Source: Diploscapter coronatus
Lineage: Eukaryota > Nematoda > Chromadorea > Rhabditida > Rhabditidae
Reading direction: 5' to 3'
NCBI GenBank assembly: GCA_964036155.1
Contig: OZ038423.1
Span: 76,709,249-76,773,248 of the forward strand
DNA length: 64,000 nt
In this document: one piece after another, positions 1-10,432 of the stretch
How the letters are laid out: each line of letters begins with the position of its first letter
Numbering within the stretch: position 1 is the first letter of the stretch
Notes under the pieces: generated by a model
What the model saw: only the letters and a program-made list of their open reading frames with translations
What the model was told of the DNA's origin: nothing
The model's database searches: none
Program-made: the position numbers and the translations under genes

Positions 1-300
1 TGTAAGGTCAAGTTCCCATTCCGAAACTCGGACTGCATTTCATTGTTGCGGAAGCAGTAATGGGCTATCAATGTGCCATCACTTTTCGCATTTATTAATT
101 TAGATAAGATAGTAGCTAATTTAACATAATTTAGCAACAGCATTTTTATCATATCTCTCAAGATTCAGTTCCACTGTGAAATCTATTTCCAGACTCAAGC
201 ATCCGACCGCCTTTCATTGGGGTAGTAACAGTAATGAACTCTCACATCCACCAATTTTCACATTCATTCAACTTAGATAAGATAGTAGAGAGAGGAAGGA
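1..300. repeat. Two diverged copies of a ~180-bp repeat
   Basis: Positions about 1-120 and 180-295 resemble each other. Both run through a TTTCATTG stretch, a CAGTAATG stretch and an AGATAAGATAGTAG stretch in the same order. No gene is seen here. The short open frames crossing the repeat have no recognisable content. Confidence 0.5.
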
Positions 301-1257
301 GAAGAGAGCTCATCAGCGAAATAGCGAATACTGTCGGTAATGACCTCTCAAACGATTTGCAAATTTCGATGTCAAAATTAGCATATTATAGTTTTTGGGC
401 CAAAAGTACCCAAAAATTAGGTCAAAAATCGTCGGAAAAATTACGTTGCACAGGATGCAACTAAGACCTATCAAACGGTGTATCATACATGGGGGTACAA
501 TAGACAGGTGGCTAGAAATAAGCTCGGACACACAGACAGACAGACAGACACACTTGACAAAAATACTAAAAAAGGAGATTAGTAATTATTAGTCAATTGA
601 AAGTTTCCTATAAATAGTCTTCTAATTGCTTTGTTTATATTATGTTTCGTAAAAGAGAATTCTAGAAATTTGCTTACGGATGCATCGCGCAGAATTATTT
701 TCTTAGAACAACTGCAGTGATGATTGAGAGGGAATCTACAAATGTTTTTTTTTTCGAAATAATATGACTTCAACGGATGTAACATTCTTTTCATTTTCAC
801 AATAAGTTTCTTCTTAGATTTTTCAAAAAACCCAGACAGCGTAGGTTTCAAGGACGGACTGCGTATTTTTGTCGTCGTACCTGGATTTTTTGTTTCCCTG
901 TTTCTCCTGTTTCCTTTTGTCATTCCATCTCCTGCTCTCACTCCTTTCTTTTCCCCCATTAGCTCGGGTCGATCTCCCTTCTCCTTCGTTGTTAGTATTT
1001 CCGCTGTCCTCCTGCCCCATTCTGAGCCTGTAACAAAACAGTTATCACGTTCATTGCGTCACGTCCTTCATTTTTCGGGTGTAATTTCTAGAAAATCTCA
1101 TTCTCCAGCTACGTTTCCCTATGATGAACAAACGTCATGACACTTTCTCTAGATTTCATGAAAATGCTTAAAAAATCTAATAGAAGAAGGCCTTTTCGAA
1201 AGAAAGAGAAAGCGATCATAGTGAAAGAGCTTCAGTTCGCCAAAATTGTGACTCTTT
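300..1257. other. Intergenic, no gene recognised
   Basis: AT-rich sequence with a short CAGA microsatellite near 533-550. The open frames on the minus strand around 579-1020 are low-complexity, basic and unsupported by splice or homology signals. Confidence 0.5.
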
Positions 1258-1554
1258 TTAAAGCCGAGTCTCTGTAATATTCGACGACCCACGGCCTATC
1301 AAGGCGGGCATAGGCATAGAGGAAAAACGTGCTAAAAGATTTGTGACAAACCGTGCACACGATTTGGCTTCTCGATTTTGGCCTTCGTCCGAGTGGTCGT
1401 CGTCCTTGTAATGCGTTTCACGTGGTTTGCATCCACTTTTCTTCTTTCGCTTCTTCTTCTTTTTGTCATCCTGTTGTTCCTGAGCCGATTCCTCGGTGTT
1501 CTCATCAATCGACGTCTCCATCGAACTTTCGTTGGCGGTCTGAAATAGAAGCAT
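1258..1554 (-). CDS. Putative exon of an unrecognised gene, copy A
   Basis: The exon appears to begin after a TCTATTTCAG acceptor at about 1542 and encodes an acidic then lysine-rich stretch, followed by a motif reading VTNLLxRFxSMPMPALxG. I do not recognise the family. The same motif, acceptor and flanking DNA recur on the minus strand at 6543-6914, with many changes in the low-complexity part but conservation of ESSM(E/D)TSI and of the SMPMPAL motif. That pattern suggests, but does not prove, a protein under constraint. It could instead be a decayed duplicate. Upstream exons are not identified: the open frames at 1655-1870 run through a palindromic element and a trinucleotide repeat and are probably spurious. 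Confidence 0.35.
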   Translation of the reverse strand: MLLFQTANESSMETSIDENTEESAQEQQDDKKKKKRKKKSGCKPRETHYKDDDHSDEGQNREAKSCARFVTNLLARFSSMPMPALIGRGSSNITETRL

Positions 1555-1663
1555 TTCATCAATAATTGACTTATTTTCATAAAGCTCAATGCATTCTTAA
1601 TATTTTAGATGTTTCATAAAAATAGGTAATTAATTTGATTAGTAGAGATTCTTTCTAGGCAAA

Positions 1664-1741
1664 CCTAGGGAGGACTTTCGTCAGACGAAAAAAATATAGG
1701 GGGTAGGTCGCAAGGGGTTTCTGACGATCGTCCTCCCTAGG
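1664..1741. repeat. 78-bp palindromic element, copy A
   Basis: Terminal inverted repeats of about 22 bp: the left end reads CCTAGGGAGGACTTTCGTCA and the reverse complement of the right end reads CCTAGGGAGGACGATCGTCA. The core holds GGGTAGGTCGCAAGGGG. A second copy is at 6993-7070. Both lie at the same place in the larger duplicated unit, so they may descend from one insertion. No convincing target-site duplication is seen. Confidence 0.7.
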
Positions 1742-1783
1742 ACTGTTTTTAGGAAATACACTGTAGGCAATATTTACAACAAC

Positions 1784-1818
1784 ATTTGTGTTGTTGTTGT
1801 TATTATTATTGTTGTTCA
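1784..1818. repeat. GTT/ATT trinucleotide microsatellite
   Basis: Runs of GTTGTT and ATTATT. The matching place in the second unit (about 7110-7155) has instead a GTTGAC hexamer array, so the two copies have expanded different motifs. Confidence 0.7.
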
Positions 1819-2212
1819 CGTTGACATTGATTCGGAAGAGCCTCAGGAGCATATCCCGGATACGAATCATCCACGGGAACTAAATTTTATAATAATTTCA
1901 AAGTTATCAGGTGTGCTTATCGCATCTTTAATTTTTTGCTTAACAGGACGCTCCCGCGCCAATGGCTTCATTGGGAGGGGCCCAATCCCACTCTTTCTCC
2001 TTCTCTGCAATCTCTAGGTGCGGGGCTTCTCTCCGTCTGGGATCGTGTCCCTTGGGGTAGACTCACTTTTACTCTCTACTTTTGGAAAACCTACGATTGC
2101 TACTATCCTATTCGAGCAACAAGAAACCAGTGTTAATAACGAGGCAGTATTCTAGCACGTGAAATAGCATTCCCACAATAAACACTTCACCGGACCAACT
2201 AATTTGTCACAT

Positions 2213-2296
2213 CAGGGATGTACGCAATCCGTAAAAATTGGGACTCGGACATTTCAATTTTTTTCGACTGGGACCCGGACATTAATTAATGTCCGG
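2213..2296. repeat. CAGGGATGTACG-type MITE, 5' part, interrupted
   Basis: Starts CAGGGATGTACGCAATCCG and runs to ATTAATGTCCGG, matching the complete 80-bp element at 7383-7462. The right terminus is missing because another inverted-repeat element begins directly at 2297. Confidence 0.6.
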
Positions 2297-2410
2297 CAGA
2301 GATGTTGACCCCGACCCTAACCCGCGGGCTGAGGTCGAGTTTTTTGATTGCATCACGGGTTGGGCCGGGTCGGGTTAGGGTCGTAATTTTTCGACCCGTC
2401 AACATCCTTG
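2297..2410. repeat. Inverted-repeat element nested in a related MITE
   Basis: Left end CAGAGATGTTGAC; reverse complement of right end CAAGGATGTTGAC. The body contains ACCCTAACCCG and its complement CGGGTTAGGGT, so most of the element can fold on itself. It appears to have inserted into, or truncated, the element at 2213-2296. Confidence 0.55.
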
Positions 2411-3763
2411 CTTGCGACGAATTGTCGTGACATACCATCCCGTGGTGATGTGAAGATGGATAATGATCATTCTATTTTTCCAAAATCCTGCGTTTAAACT
2501 CAAATTCAAATTTTGTAGAAATTCGCTTTTACCTTGTGTCTTTCTCTCTTCATTTCTCACGCTCTTTCGCATTCAAGCATCGAGAAGAATCTCTGGACAA
2601 TGCTAATTTCAAGTTAATCTATTCGTTCCCTATCATGCATCAGGTGTGTTATTTAAAAAGTCATTATTTTGATCAAGGATTGACGGAACGAACTTCCGAC
2701 AAAACCCTAAACCGATATCGGAGTTGGAATAGAGGATTTTCGTGAGACATCTGTATCGGTTTCGAACCCTAGAAAAGAGCCGAAAGACCCGATTTCGTTA
2801 CTGTAAACGAAACTTCTTAACAACCCCTGATTTTGATGGACTTTTCTAAAAAGTCTAGCGTTTTCTGTTCCATCGATGCCTTTCCAATTCTCCTTAAAAT
2901 ACCTAGACATTTTTGTTTTAGATCAAATTTGACATGTTTTACTCTGGACTCGATGAAAAAGGCTTGAACTACACGGAATGACCTGATATTCGCTCAGAAT
3001 GACTACACTGACAGATTGTAGAACTGAGAAATCGAGATGATTTCAGGTACAAATCATTATGATCAGTCGCGTATATTTCTTGATGCAATAGTCATTTTGG
3101 AGGTTGAAAAGGTAGAGCTGTAAATGGTGGCTTTGATATGCACTAAATTCGCTTCATAGATTTTATGAAATATTCCTATCACCTAAGAATGCATATCGTC
3201 GACCTTCTAGCATCCTAAAAATGAAATCGTGAATCAGCTTCTTTTTTCTGGTCACCAGACTCATGGATCTAGAAATTGTTGCTATAAATAGAGTGCAAAC
3301 GTGTCTTCGAAAATCATGATGAACTCATATTTGTATGTCAGGTGAAATATCCAATCAAGTTATTTGTGACAGCTACATACATCTGCAACGATCATGAAAT
3401 GATCTTCTTAGTATGCATTTGACAATTAATTTTACCGAATTCATCCAAAATCGGTGTTATGAATATTTAAAAAGTATGTCTGTGCTAAAAATCTGCTCGT
3501 AACCTGGATACATATGAATGCATTTTCAATGAACTTGGTGATACGAGATGTGCATTTGCGTCGTTTATAACCTATAATTAAATAAATGGGTAGTTTTATT
3601 TCGCCATGCATCTTCAAGTTTTAGGAATAGATTTTTAGTCCGGTCAAAATTCCTAAACATCAATTTAGTAGTTTCATTCTCGTTTCTTATGATCAATTTC
3701 AAACTCATTCAATCAATACTCTTTTACTATTTCCATTTTTGTTGTTCAGGTCTCTTAGCAAAG
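2411..3763. other. Upstream region of F-box/kelch copy 1, duplicated
   Basis: No gene recognised. About 2460-2720 matches about 7925-8170, and about 3000-3690 matches about 8270-9000, in the same order upstream of the next F-box gene. A block around 3505-3565 (including GATACATATGAATGCATTTT) is also kept at about 8780 and 18935, just upstream of the other two F-box copies. A TTGTTCAG acceptor lies 14 nt before the F-box ATG, so a 5' untranslated exon or trans-splicing is likely. Confidence 0.55.
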
Positions 3764-5114
3764 ATGTTAGCCAATTTACCAGTCGAAGTTATATTGTTGA
3801 TCTGCCAATATCCCGAATCCAAAGAGCTGAGACAATTGGCCTGGACTAATAAACGGATGATGCAAATAATCAAGGAACATCTGCCGATGGTACTCGAGAG
3901 GAGAATTTTATTCTATCGTAAGAAATAGAGATAAAGGCTAAGTAAGAGACTTGAAACGATTCGTAATAATTTAGTGCTTTATCAAAATAATACTGGTACA
4001 TATGAAGGAAGAATATGCTTGTTCAACTCATCTACTTGTTCAGTCGAAGAGATTGTAAAATTCGACAACTGTTACTGCTCATTTCAAATAGTAACTACAC
4101 AGAACAAAGTGAATTCTTATATTCGTTATGTTGAATAACTTCTTAGGCTTCAGATTTTTGGAATTAACGACAGAAATAAATCATTTGAAATATTTGACTT
4201 GAATACTCGAAACATTTCAGAAGGTTTTTTTCCATAAATCCATGAACGATCAATTCAAAGAATTTTACAGGTCCAAATCCTCTTGAATGGCGTAAATATG
4301 CATCTGTGGCTTATTTCAAAGACAAATTGTATTATTTGGGTGGATACAATCGTATAATAGAGCAAGATATAAATCAAGTTGATGTAAGAAGACCGAATGA
4401 AAGTCCATGAGATAATTTATTCAGGTTTTAATAGACGGAAAATGGCAAATAGGACCTGCTTTTCCTCTTCCAATTAGATGTGCTCAAGCAATAATATGCG
4501 ATGGAATTTTATACGGTCACATTATAGCATTTTCATTATTGTAATTATGGATATTCAGTTATTGATGGTTGTGAAAGTAGAAAGATATATCAATTATCAG
4601 ACGATGAACGGGAATGGATTGAAGTAGGAGAGATTCCAGAAATACGAATTTATTTCGGAGTTGCATCGCTGAATGGAAGAATATACATAACTGGAGGATG
4701 GAAGTCGTTAATTGTATGATGAATAATGCACTGGCATATATTTAGCTCTTCTATTAAACGTAATACATTGAAATCCTGTCTGTGTTTCGACCCCTCAGCT
4801 CCAGTTGACAGTCGAATTTCTCGAATCGCTGATATGAATTATGCAAGACATTGTCATTCGCTCATTGTCGCTAACGATAAATTGTATGCAATCGGAGGGT
4901 GAGCTGAGATTTGGCATATCTTTATACCAAATATTTGTCAACTTAGATTTCAACAATTGGAATATAAATTTTTTTGTGATTCAATCGAGGAGTACGATCC
5001 ACAAACGAATGTATGGCGAGAAGTGGAAAAATTGATAAACTTGCCTGCGACTAACGAAAATGGTGGGAAGAAACGGACTAAATGTATTGGCAAGGATAAC
5101 TGCGTTCTCAGCTG
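3764..5114 (+). pseudogene. F-box/kelch protein, copy 1, frame broken before the last two exons
   Basis: Exons 3764-3917, 3975-4108, 4154-4223, 4271-4383, 4425-4515 and 4559-4713, then open sequence to a TGA ending near 5114. Exon 1 carries an F-box-like motif (LPVEVILLIC, QLAWTNKRMMQII). Later exons carry kelch repeats ([19 protein letters not shown]). F-box/kelch proteins usually serve as SCF ubiquitin-ligase substrate adaptors; that role is family knowledge only. Exon 6 is 155 nt here against 157 nt in the other copies: two T's are missing at its 3' edge, so splicing to the next acceptor gives a stop after SLILFY. The two final exons still read open in the correct frame. It may express a shortened protein or be a recent pseudogene. 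Confidence 0.6.
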
Positions 5115-6542
5115 AATGCATATTCGAACAACCGAATTTGTGTACACGACTATAGTACAGTGATAAGGCTCTTCTCTGAAGAGAAAGAACCATTCATTCG
5201 ATACCCCATCTCTGCTTGTTATTTATTATGTACAAATTGTAGAAAACTTTGTATTAAGTATTAGTTGTAAATTGGAATAAGTTTTAGCATTTGATATATT
5301 TGCCAGTCGTAACAATAGAGTAAAGTTTGTGATATGATTGTCATTAGTTTCATCTAAAGCAATTATTCTTTCAATAAATATCGTAGAGTAATAATTGTTC
5401 AATGAGCATGATACAGACAACTCTTGAAAATATCCAAAAGTGATGAGGGAAAGTTGCAACTGAAAGGAGTTTTGGAATTATCGCAACATGATTTGGAAGG
5501 GTACGTGATGTTATCCACCAAGGCTATTCAAATAGTAACCTTATTCGTCAAAATATGGAAGAAGCAAAAGTAAACTCAGTGTATTGTAACACACGAGGCA
5601 ATTTCAAAATGAATACTGCCAGTTATTGTTATCAATTTAATCTTTCAATATCGTGTGCAATGTTAGATATTCATTCACTCATCTCTATCATGGTCTATCC
5701 TATATAATACACGGTTATGAAAATTTCTTTCTTTAATTTTTGAACTATTCATTTGTTAATAAAATACGTGATTTATTGTCTTTATTTCAAAGGCAAATTA
5801 GAAAATATTGAGATTTTCATAGATAAAATTGTCGTTCGTCGTTCGGTTATCTTTTGAGGGATATCCAGGAAGCACCACGAGGAGGTAGACGAACTTCGCT
5901 TCCCGCCACACAATCACACACACACACCCTGAAAAAGGTGAATTTTAAAAGGAAGAATTCAAATAAGATATTCCTATGCGGCTCCTAGAAAAAGACACTG
6001 GCTTTTTTCTTTTCTTCTCTTGCTTCCTCATACTATTTCTTAGAAAGGGTGGTGTCTTTTTCTGAGCCAAATATCTCGATTTTGTCTTTTCGTGGTCCGG
6101 CTGCCGAACAGAAGGTGCAGTTGAAGCGACAAAAATTGAAAGCCCAGAAGAGATGGAGAGCGAAGTGACGGGAGATATTCGGAAATATTTGAGGTACATT
6201 AGCAAATATTAGGTATTGTAACCTGATGAAATTTGATCGGTTTTTTAAACAAATACAATTGGATGTAATATGTTCAAGTAATTTTCGAAAGGAACGACTT
6301 TCTGCGAAATAAAAAAAGTTATCTTCTAAAACGAAAAGACGAATTCCGCTACAGCCCATGTCAAAAATCTTAGCAAAAAAATGCCTGCAGACAATACTCA
6401 TCTCATCATGGTTTCTTATATATCTAGTTTGTTCTACTTTTCAGGATAGTTTTGAGAGACCGATAAAAGTGAGCATAGTATTTGAAATTCTAATATCTAT
6501 TTAACAAGAAAATACTCACCGACGCTCTTTTCATCGAAATCC
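5115..6542. other. Intergenic, AT-rich
   Basis: The first ~350 nt match the 3' flanks of the other kelch copies (for example ATTCTTTCAATAAATATCGT near 5366). A CA microsatellite lies near 5916. A short open stretch at 6061-6189 on the + strand, ending at a GTACAT donor, reads like an acidic coding exon but has no visible partners. Confidence 0.45.
5980..6067. repeat. GGCTCCTAGAAAAAGACAC-type MITE, decayed
   Basis: Left end GGCTCCTAGAAAAAGACACT; reverse complement of right end GGCTCAGAAAAAGACACC. Same family as the better preserved element at 54125-54214. No matching target-site duplication remains. Confidence 0.6.
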
Positions 6543-6914
6543 TCACATTACAGCTTTTGCAGAGTAGCTAGGATTTATCCTCGAGCACGCCGGTGGAACA
6601 CTGCTGATGGGTGTTGTTTTTGGCATCTTCGTCATTCGCATCGAGCTGCTGCTCGCGACCCGACTGCTGTCTACTTTCTGTCTCCTCTTCGGATGCATGC
6701 AGCCTGGAATCAAAAGAATAATTGTGGCATGGCCTGTCAAGGCGGGCATAGGCATAGAGGGAAAACGTTCTAAAAGATTTGTGACAGACCGTGATTCCTT
6801 CGTTTCCTCGGTTTCTTGGGTTTCCTTATTAATCGATGTGTCCATCGAGCTCTCATCGTTGGTGGTCTGAAATAGAATTACTTGATCAGTAGTTCTTATT
6901 TTCATAAAGCTCAA
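6543..6914 (-). CDS. Putative exon of an unrecognised gene, copy B
   Basis: Duplicate of the minus-strand exon at 1258-1554. It has the same TCTATTTCAG acceptor (about 6867) and keeps the ESSM(D)TSI and VTNLLxRFPSMPMPAL motifs. After the shared motif the frame continues differently: the DNA between PALTG and the next TTCCAG near 6704 could be an intron in this copy. No family recognised. The shared motif is the only evidence that this is coding. Confidence 0.35.
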   Translation of the reverse strand: MSFMKIRTTDQVILFQTTNDESSMDTSINKETQETEETKESRSVTNLLERFPSMPMPALTGHATIILLIPGCMHPKRRQKVDSSRVASSSSMRMTKMPKTTPISSVPPACSRINPSYSAKAVM

Positions 6915-6992
6915 TGCATTCTTAACATTTTAGATATGTTTCATAAAAATAGATAATTGATTTGATTAGTAAAAAGATTCTTTTTAGGCAGG

Positions 6993-7070
6993 CCTAGGGA
7001 GCACTTTCGTCAGACGAAAAAAAATATAGGGGTAGGTCGCAAGGGGTTTCTGACGATCGTCCTCCTTAGG
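6993..7070. repeat. 78-bp palindromic element, copy B
   Basis: Near-identical to 1664-1741, with the same inverted ends and the GGGTAGGTCGCAAGGGG core. One arm has drifted (CCTCCTTAGG). Confidence 0.7.
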
Positions 7071-7111
7071 ACTATTTTTTTTAGGAAATACCGAGTAGGA
7101 CACATTTGTCA

Positions 7112-7155
7112 CGTTGTTCGAGTTGACGTTGACGTTGACGTTGACGTTCACGTCG
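7112..7155. repeat. GTTGAC hexamer array
   Basis: About five imperfect GTTGAC units at the position where the sister unit has trinucleotide repeats. Confidence 0.7.
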
Positions 7156-7382
7156 ATTTTCAAGAGCCTCAAAATGGCGTTCTTGAGGCGGATTATCCAC
7201 GGGAACTAAATTTTATAATAATTTAAAATGTTATGGAAAGAGTGACAAAAATTTCTTTTCCTCGAACGTCGAGTTCAATGAGATTTCAAACGCTTTTCTA
7301 GCTTATCCTTTGACTAGGCTTTCACGTGAAGTTAAAGCTTCAAAAACGGATAAGTTACAGAAATCAGAAGAAAAAACGTAGC

Positions 7383-7462
7383 CAGGGATGTACGCGGTCC
7401 GTAAAAATTGGGACCTGGACCGAACCCGAACATTAATTAATGTCCGGGTCCGTACATTCCTG
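7383..7462. repeat. 80-bp CAGGGATGTACG-type MITE, complete
   Basis: Left end CAGGGATGTACGCGGTCC; reverse complement of right end CAGGAATGTACGGACCC. CAGGG-type ends are typical of hAT-like non-autonomous elements. An 8-bp target duplication is not evident here. Confidence 0.65.
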
Positions 7463-9088
7463 GCAAGGAATCGGCAAATACGGAACTCCTGACTTCGGGA
7501 AACGATCTATACAGGGTGATAGCCGACTCCTTGTGAGGTCATTCGAAAAAGTCGCAGCTTGATGAACAATGAAAGAAAGCTACCCGCGAGAGGCGCGCAG
7601 GTGGCTCGCGGGTGGCTTTCTCTCGGTGTATCTCGTCATGTTGACACATTGCGGCATTTCCGAATTGACCATTCCTGAACGCAGCATACCACCATTGCGG
7701 CCACTAGAGGACGAGTGAACGGGCACGAGTGAGCGGGCACGAGCAAGCAGTGGCCTTATGGAAGGCGTGAGTAAAAGTGTTTATTAACTGATAGAGCGGG
7801 GTATTTATAGAGCTCAGGGGGAGATATCTAGGATAGATATGCAGTTTGATAAGGGTGAGATTATTCTATTCAAATCATGCCCTGACTTGAAGATTTGTTT
7901 GAAAGGGTGTCGAACAGCCGAAAATGGATAAAGAACATTCTATTTTTCCAGAATTCTGCGTTCACAAGTTCAAATTTTGTCGAAATTCGCTTTTCTTTAT
8001 TTCTCACGCTCTTTCGCATCAAAGCATCGAGAAGAATCTCTGGGCAATGCTAATTTTGAATTGATCTATTCGTTTCCTATCTCATGCATCAGGTGTATTA
8101 TTTAAAAAGTCATTATTTTGATCAAGGATTGGCGGAGCGAACTTTCGACAAAATCCGGAACCGATATCGGAGCCGTAATAAACAATTTTCGCGAAATAAA
8201 GTTGGCTTTCTCTTGCACATTGGTTAAAATCTTGCGTATCTCCTTTGAAGTTATTCCATTTTGCTCATTTTCACTGACAGATTGTAGAACTGAGGAATCG
8301 AGATGATTTCAGGTACAAATCATTATGATCAGTCGCGTATATTTCTTGATGCAATAGTCGTTTTGGAGGTTGAAAAAGTAGAACTGTAAATGGTGGCTTT
8401 GATATGTTTTAAATTAACTCCATAGATTTTATGAAATATTCCTACCGCCTGAAGAATGCATATCGTCGACCTTCTAGAATCTGAAAAATGAAGTTGTGAA
8501 TCAACTTCTTTTTCTCTGGTCATCAGATTCATGTATCCAGAAATTGTTGCTATAAGCAGAGAGCGCGAGCATATTTTCGAAAATCATGATGGACTCATAT
8601 TTGTATGTCAGGTGAAACATCCAATCAAGTTATTTCTGGTGTTACATATATCTGCAGCAACCATAAAATGATCTTCTTGTTATGCATTCAACAGAGATAT
8701 TTTGCTGAATTCATCTAAAACCGATGTTATTAATATTTTAAATTATATTCTGTGCTAAACACCTGCTCGTAACCTGGATACATATGAATGCATTTTCAGT
8801 TAACTTGGTGATACGAGGTGTGCATTTGCGTCGTTACCTCTACTATATAATTTACAACCGATAAGAGCAAATACACGGATAGTTTTATTTCAGCATACAT
8901 CTTCAGGTTTTAGGAATTGATTGTTAATCTAATAAAATTCCTAAACATCAATTTAGTAGTTTCATTCTCCGTTCTTCAGTGATCAATTTCAAACTCATTA
9001 ATTGCAGACTTTCTCACTCAATCAATACTCTTTTACTGTTTTCATTTCGAAATAATGCTATGGTGATTATTCAGGTCTCTTAACAAAG
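7463..9088. other. Upstream region of F-box/kelch copy 2
   Basis: No gene recognised. A short tandem array of a 14-bp unit (CGAGTGAACGGGCA) lies near 7710-7748. From about 7920 onward the DNA is the duplicate of 2460-3763. A TTATTCAG acceptor lies 14 nt before the F-box ATG. Confidence 0.5.
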
Positions 9089-10432
9089 ATGTTAGCCAAT
9101 TTACCAGTCGAAGTTATATTGTTGATCTGCCAATATCCCGAATCCAAAGAGCTGAAACAATTGGCCTGGACTAACAAGCGGATAATGCAAATAATCAAGG
9201 AACATCTGCCGATGGCACTCGAGAGGAGAATTTTATTCTATCGTAAGAAATTATTCTAAAAACTAAGAGACTTTGAAACGATTCGTAATGATTTAGTTTG
9301 CCATCGAAGTAATAGTAAACAATATGAAGGAAGAATAGGCTTGTTCAATTCATCTACCTGCTCAGTCGAAGAGATTGCACAATTCCACAATTGTTATTGG
9401 CCATTTCAAGCAACAACTACAAAGAATAAAGTAAGTTCTTATGCTCATTATTTTAAATAATTTCTCCGATTTTAGATTTTTGGGATTGATGACATAAATA
9501 AATCATTTGAAATCTTTGACTTGGATACTCGGCAAATTTCAACAGGTCTTATCAACAAACCCATAAATGCTCTATTTAAAGAGTTTTACAGGTTCAACTC
9601 CTCCTGAATGGCGTGAATTTGCATCAATCGCTTATTACAAAGACAAATTGTATCACTTGGGTGGAGAAATTCCAAAGTCAGAAGAATATACGAATCGAAT
9701 TGATGTAAGAAGAGCGAATGAATGTCCATTAAATAATTTGTTCAGGCTTTGATTGATGGAAAATGGCAAACAGGACTTGCTTTTCCTCTTCCAATTAGAT
9801 GTACTCAAACAACGACATGCGACGGAATTCTATACGGTCACTTTATAGCATATTCATTATTGTAATTATGGATATTCAGTTATTGATGGTGATGAAAGTA
9901 AAAAGATACATCGATTATCAGACGATGAACGGAAATGGGTTGAAATTGGGGAGATTCCAGAAAGACGAGATTCATTCGGAGTTGCATCGCTAAATGGAAG
10001 AATTTACATAACTGGAGGAGATGGGTCATTAACTTTATATGATAAATAATGTATCATTACATATTTAGTGATGATATTATGTTAAAATCTTGTCTGTGTT
10101 TCGACTCTTCAGCTCCAGTTAACAGTCGAGTTTCTCGAATCGCTAATATGAATTATGGAAGATATCATCATTCTCTCATTGCCGCTAACGGGAAACTGTA
10201 TGCAATCGGAGGGTGAGCTGAGATTTTGCATATCTTTATGCGAAATATTTCTTAACTTAGATATCAAAAATATCCATATAAAAGTTCTTGCAATTCAATC
10301 GAGGAATACGATCCACAAACGAATAAATGGCGAGAAGTGGGAAAATTGAGAAACTTGGCTGCAACTAGCGAAAGTGCTGGAAAGAAAACACTCACTAATG
10401 GTACTAACAAGGATTGCTGTCTTCTCAGCTGA
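9089..10432 (+). CDS. F-box/kelch protein, copy 2, lost splice donor in intron 6
   Basis: Exons 9089-9242, 9297-9430, 9476-9545, 9592-9704, 9746-9836, 9880-10036, 10069-10212 and 10261-10432; lengths 154, 134, 70, 113, 91, 157, 144 and 172 nt sum to 345 codons with the stop. Exon 1 has an F-box-like motif; the rest are kelch repeats ([22 protein letters not shown]). The intron after exon 6 begins ATATGA, where the HSP70 chimera has GTATGA. Without splicing at AT the protein stops at 10047-10049 after SLTLYDK and loses two kelch exons. The two downstream exons have kept exact length, phase and an open frame. So either the AT-AG intron is still spliced or the mutation is recent. The role as a ubiquitin-ligase adaptor is inferred from domain architecture only. 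Confidence 0.75.

Noticed and set aside
1655..1870. Open frame rich in asparagine on the minus strand
   Set aside because: It translates a trinucleotide repeat plus a palindromic element. The sister region reads the repeat in a different composition, so it is not a convincing protein.
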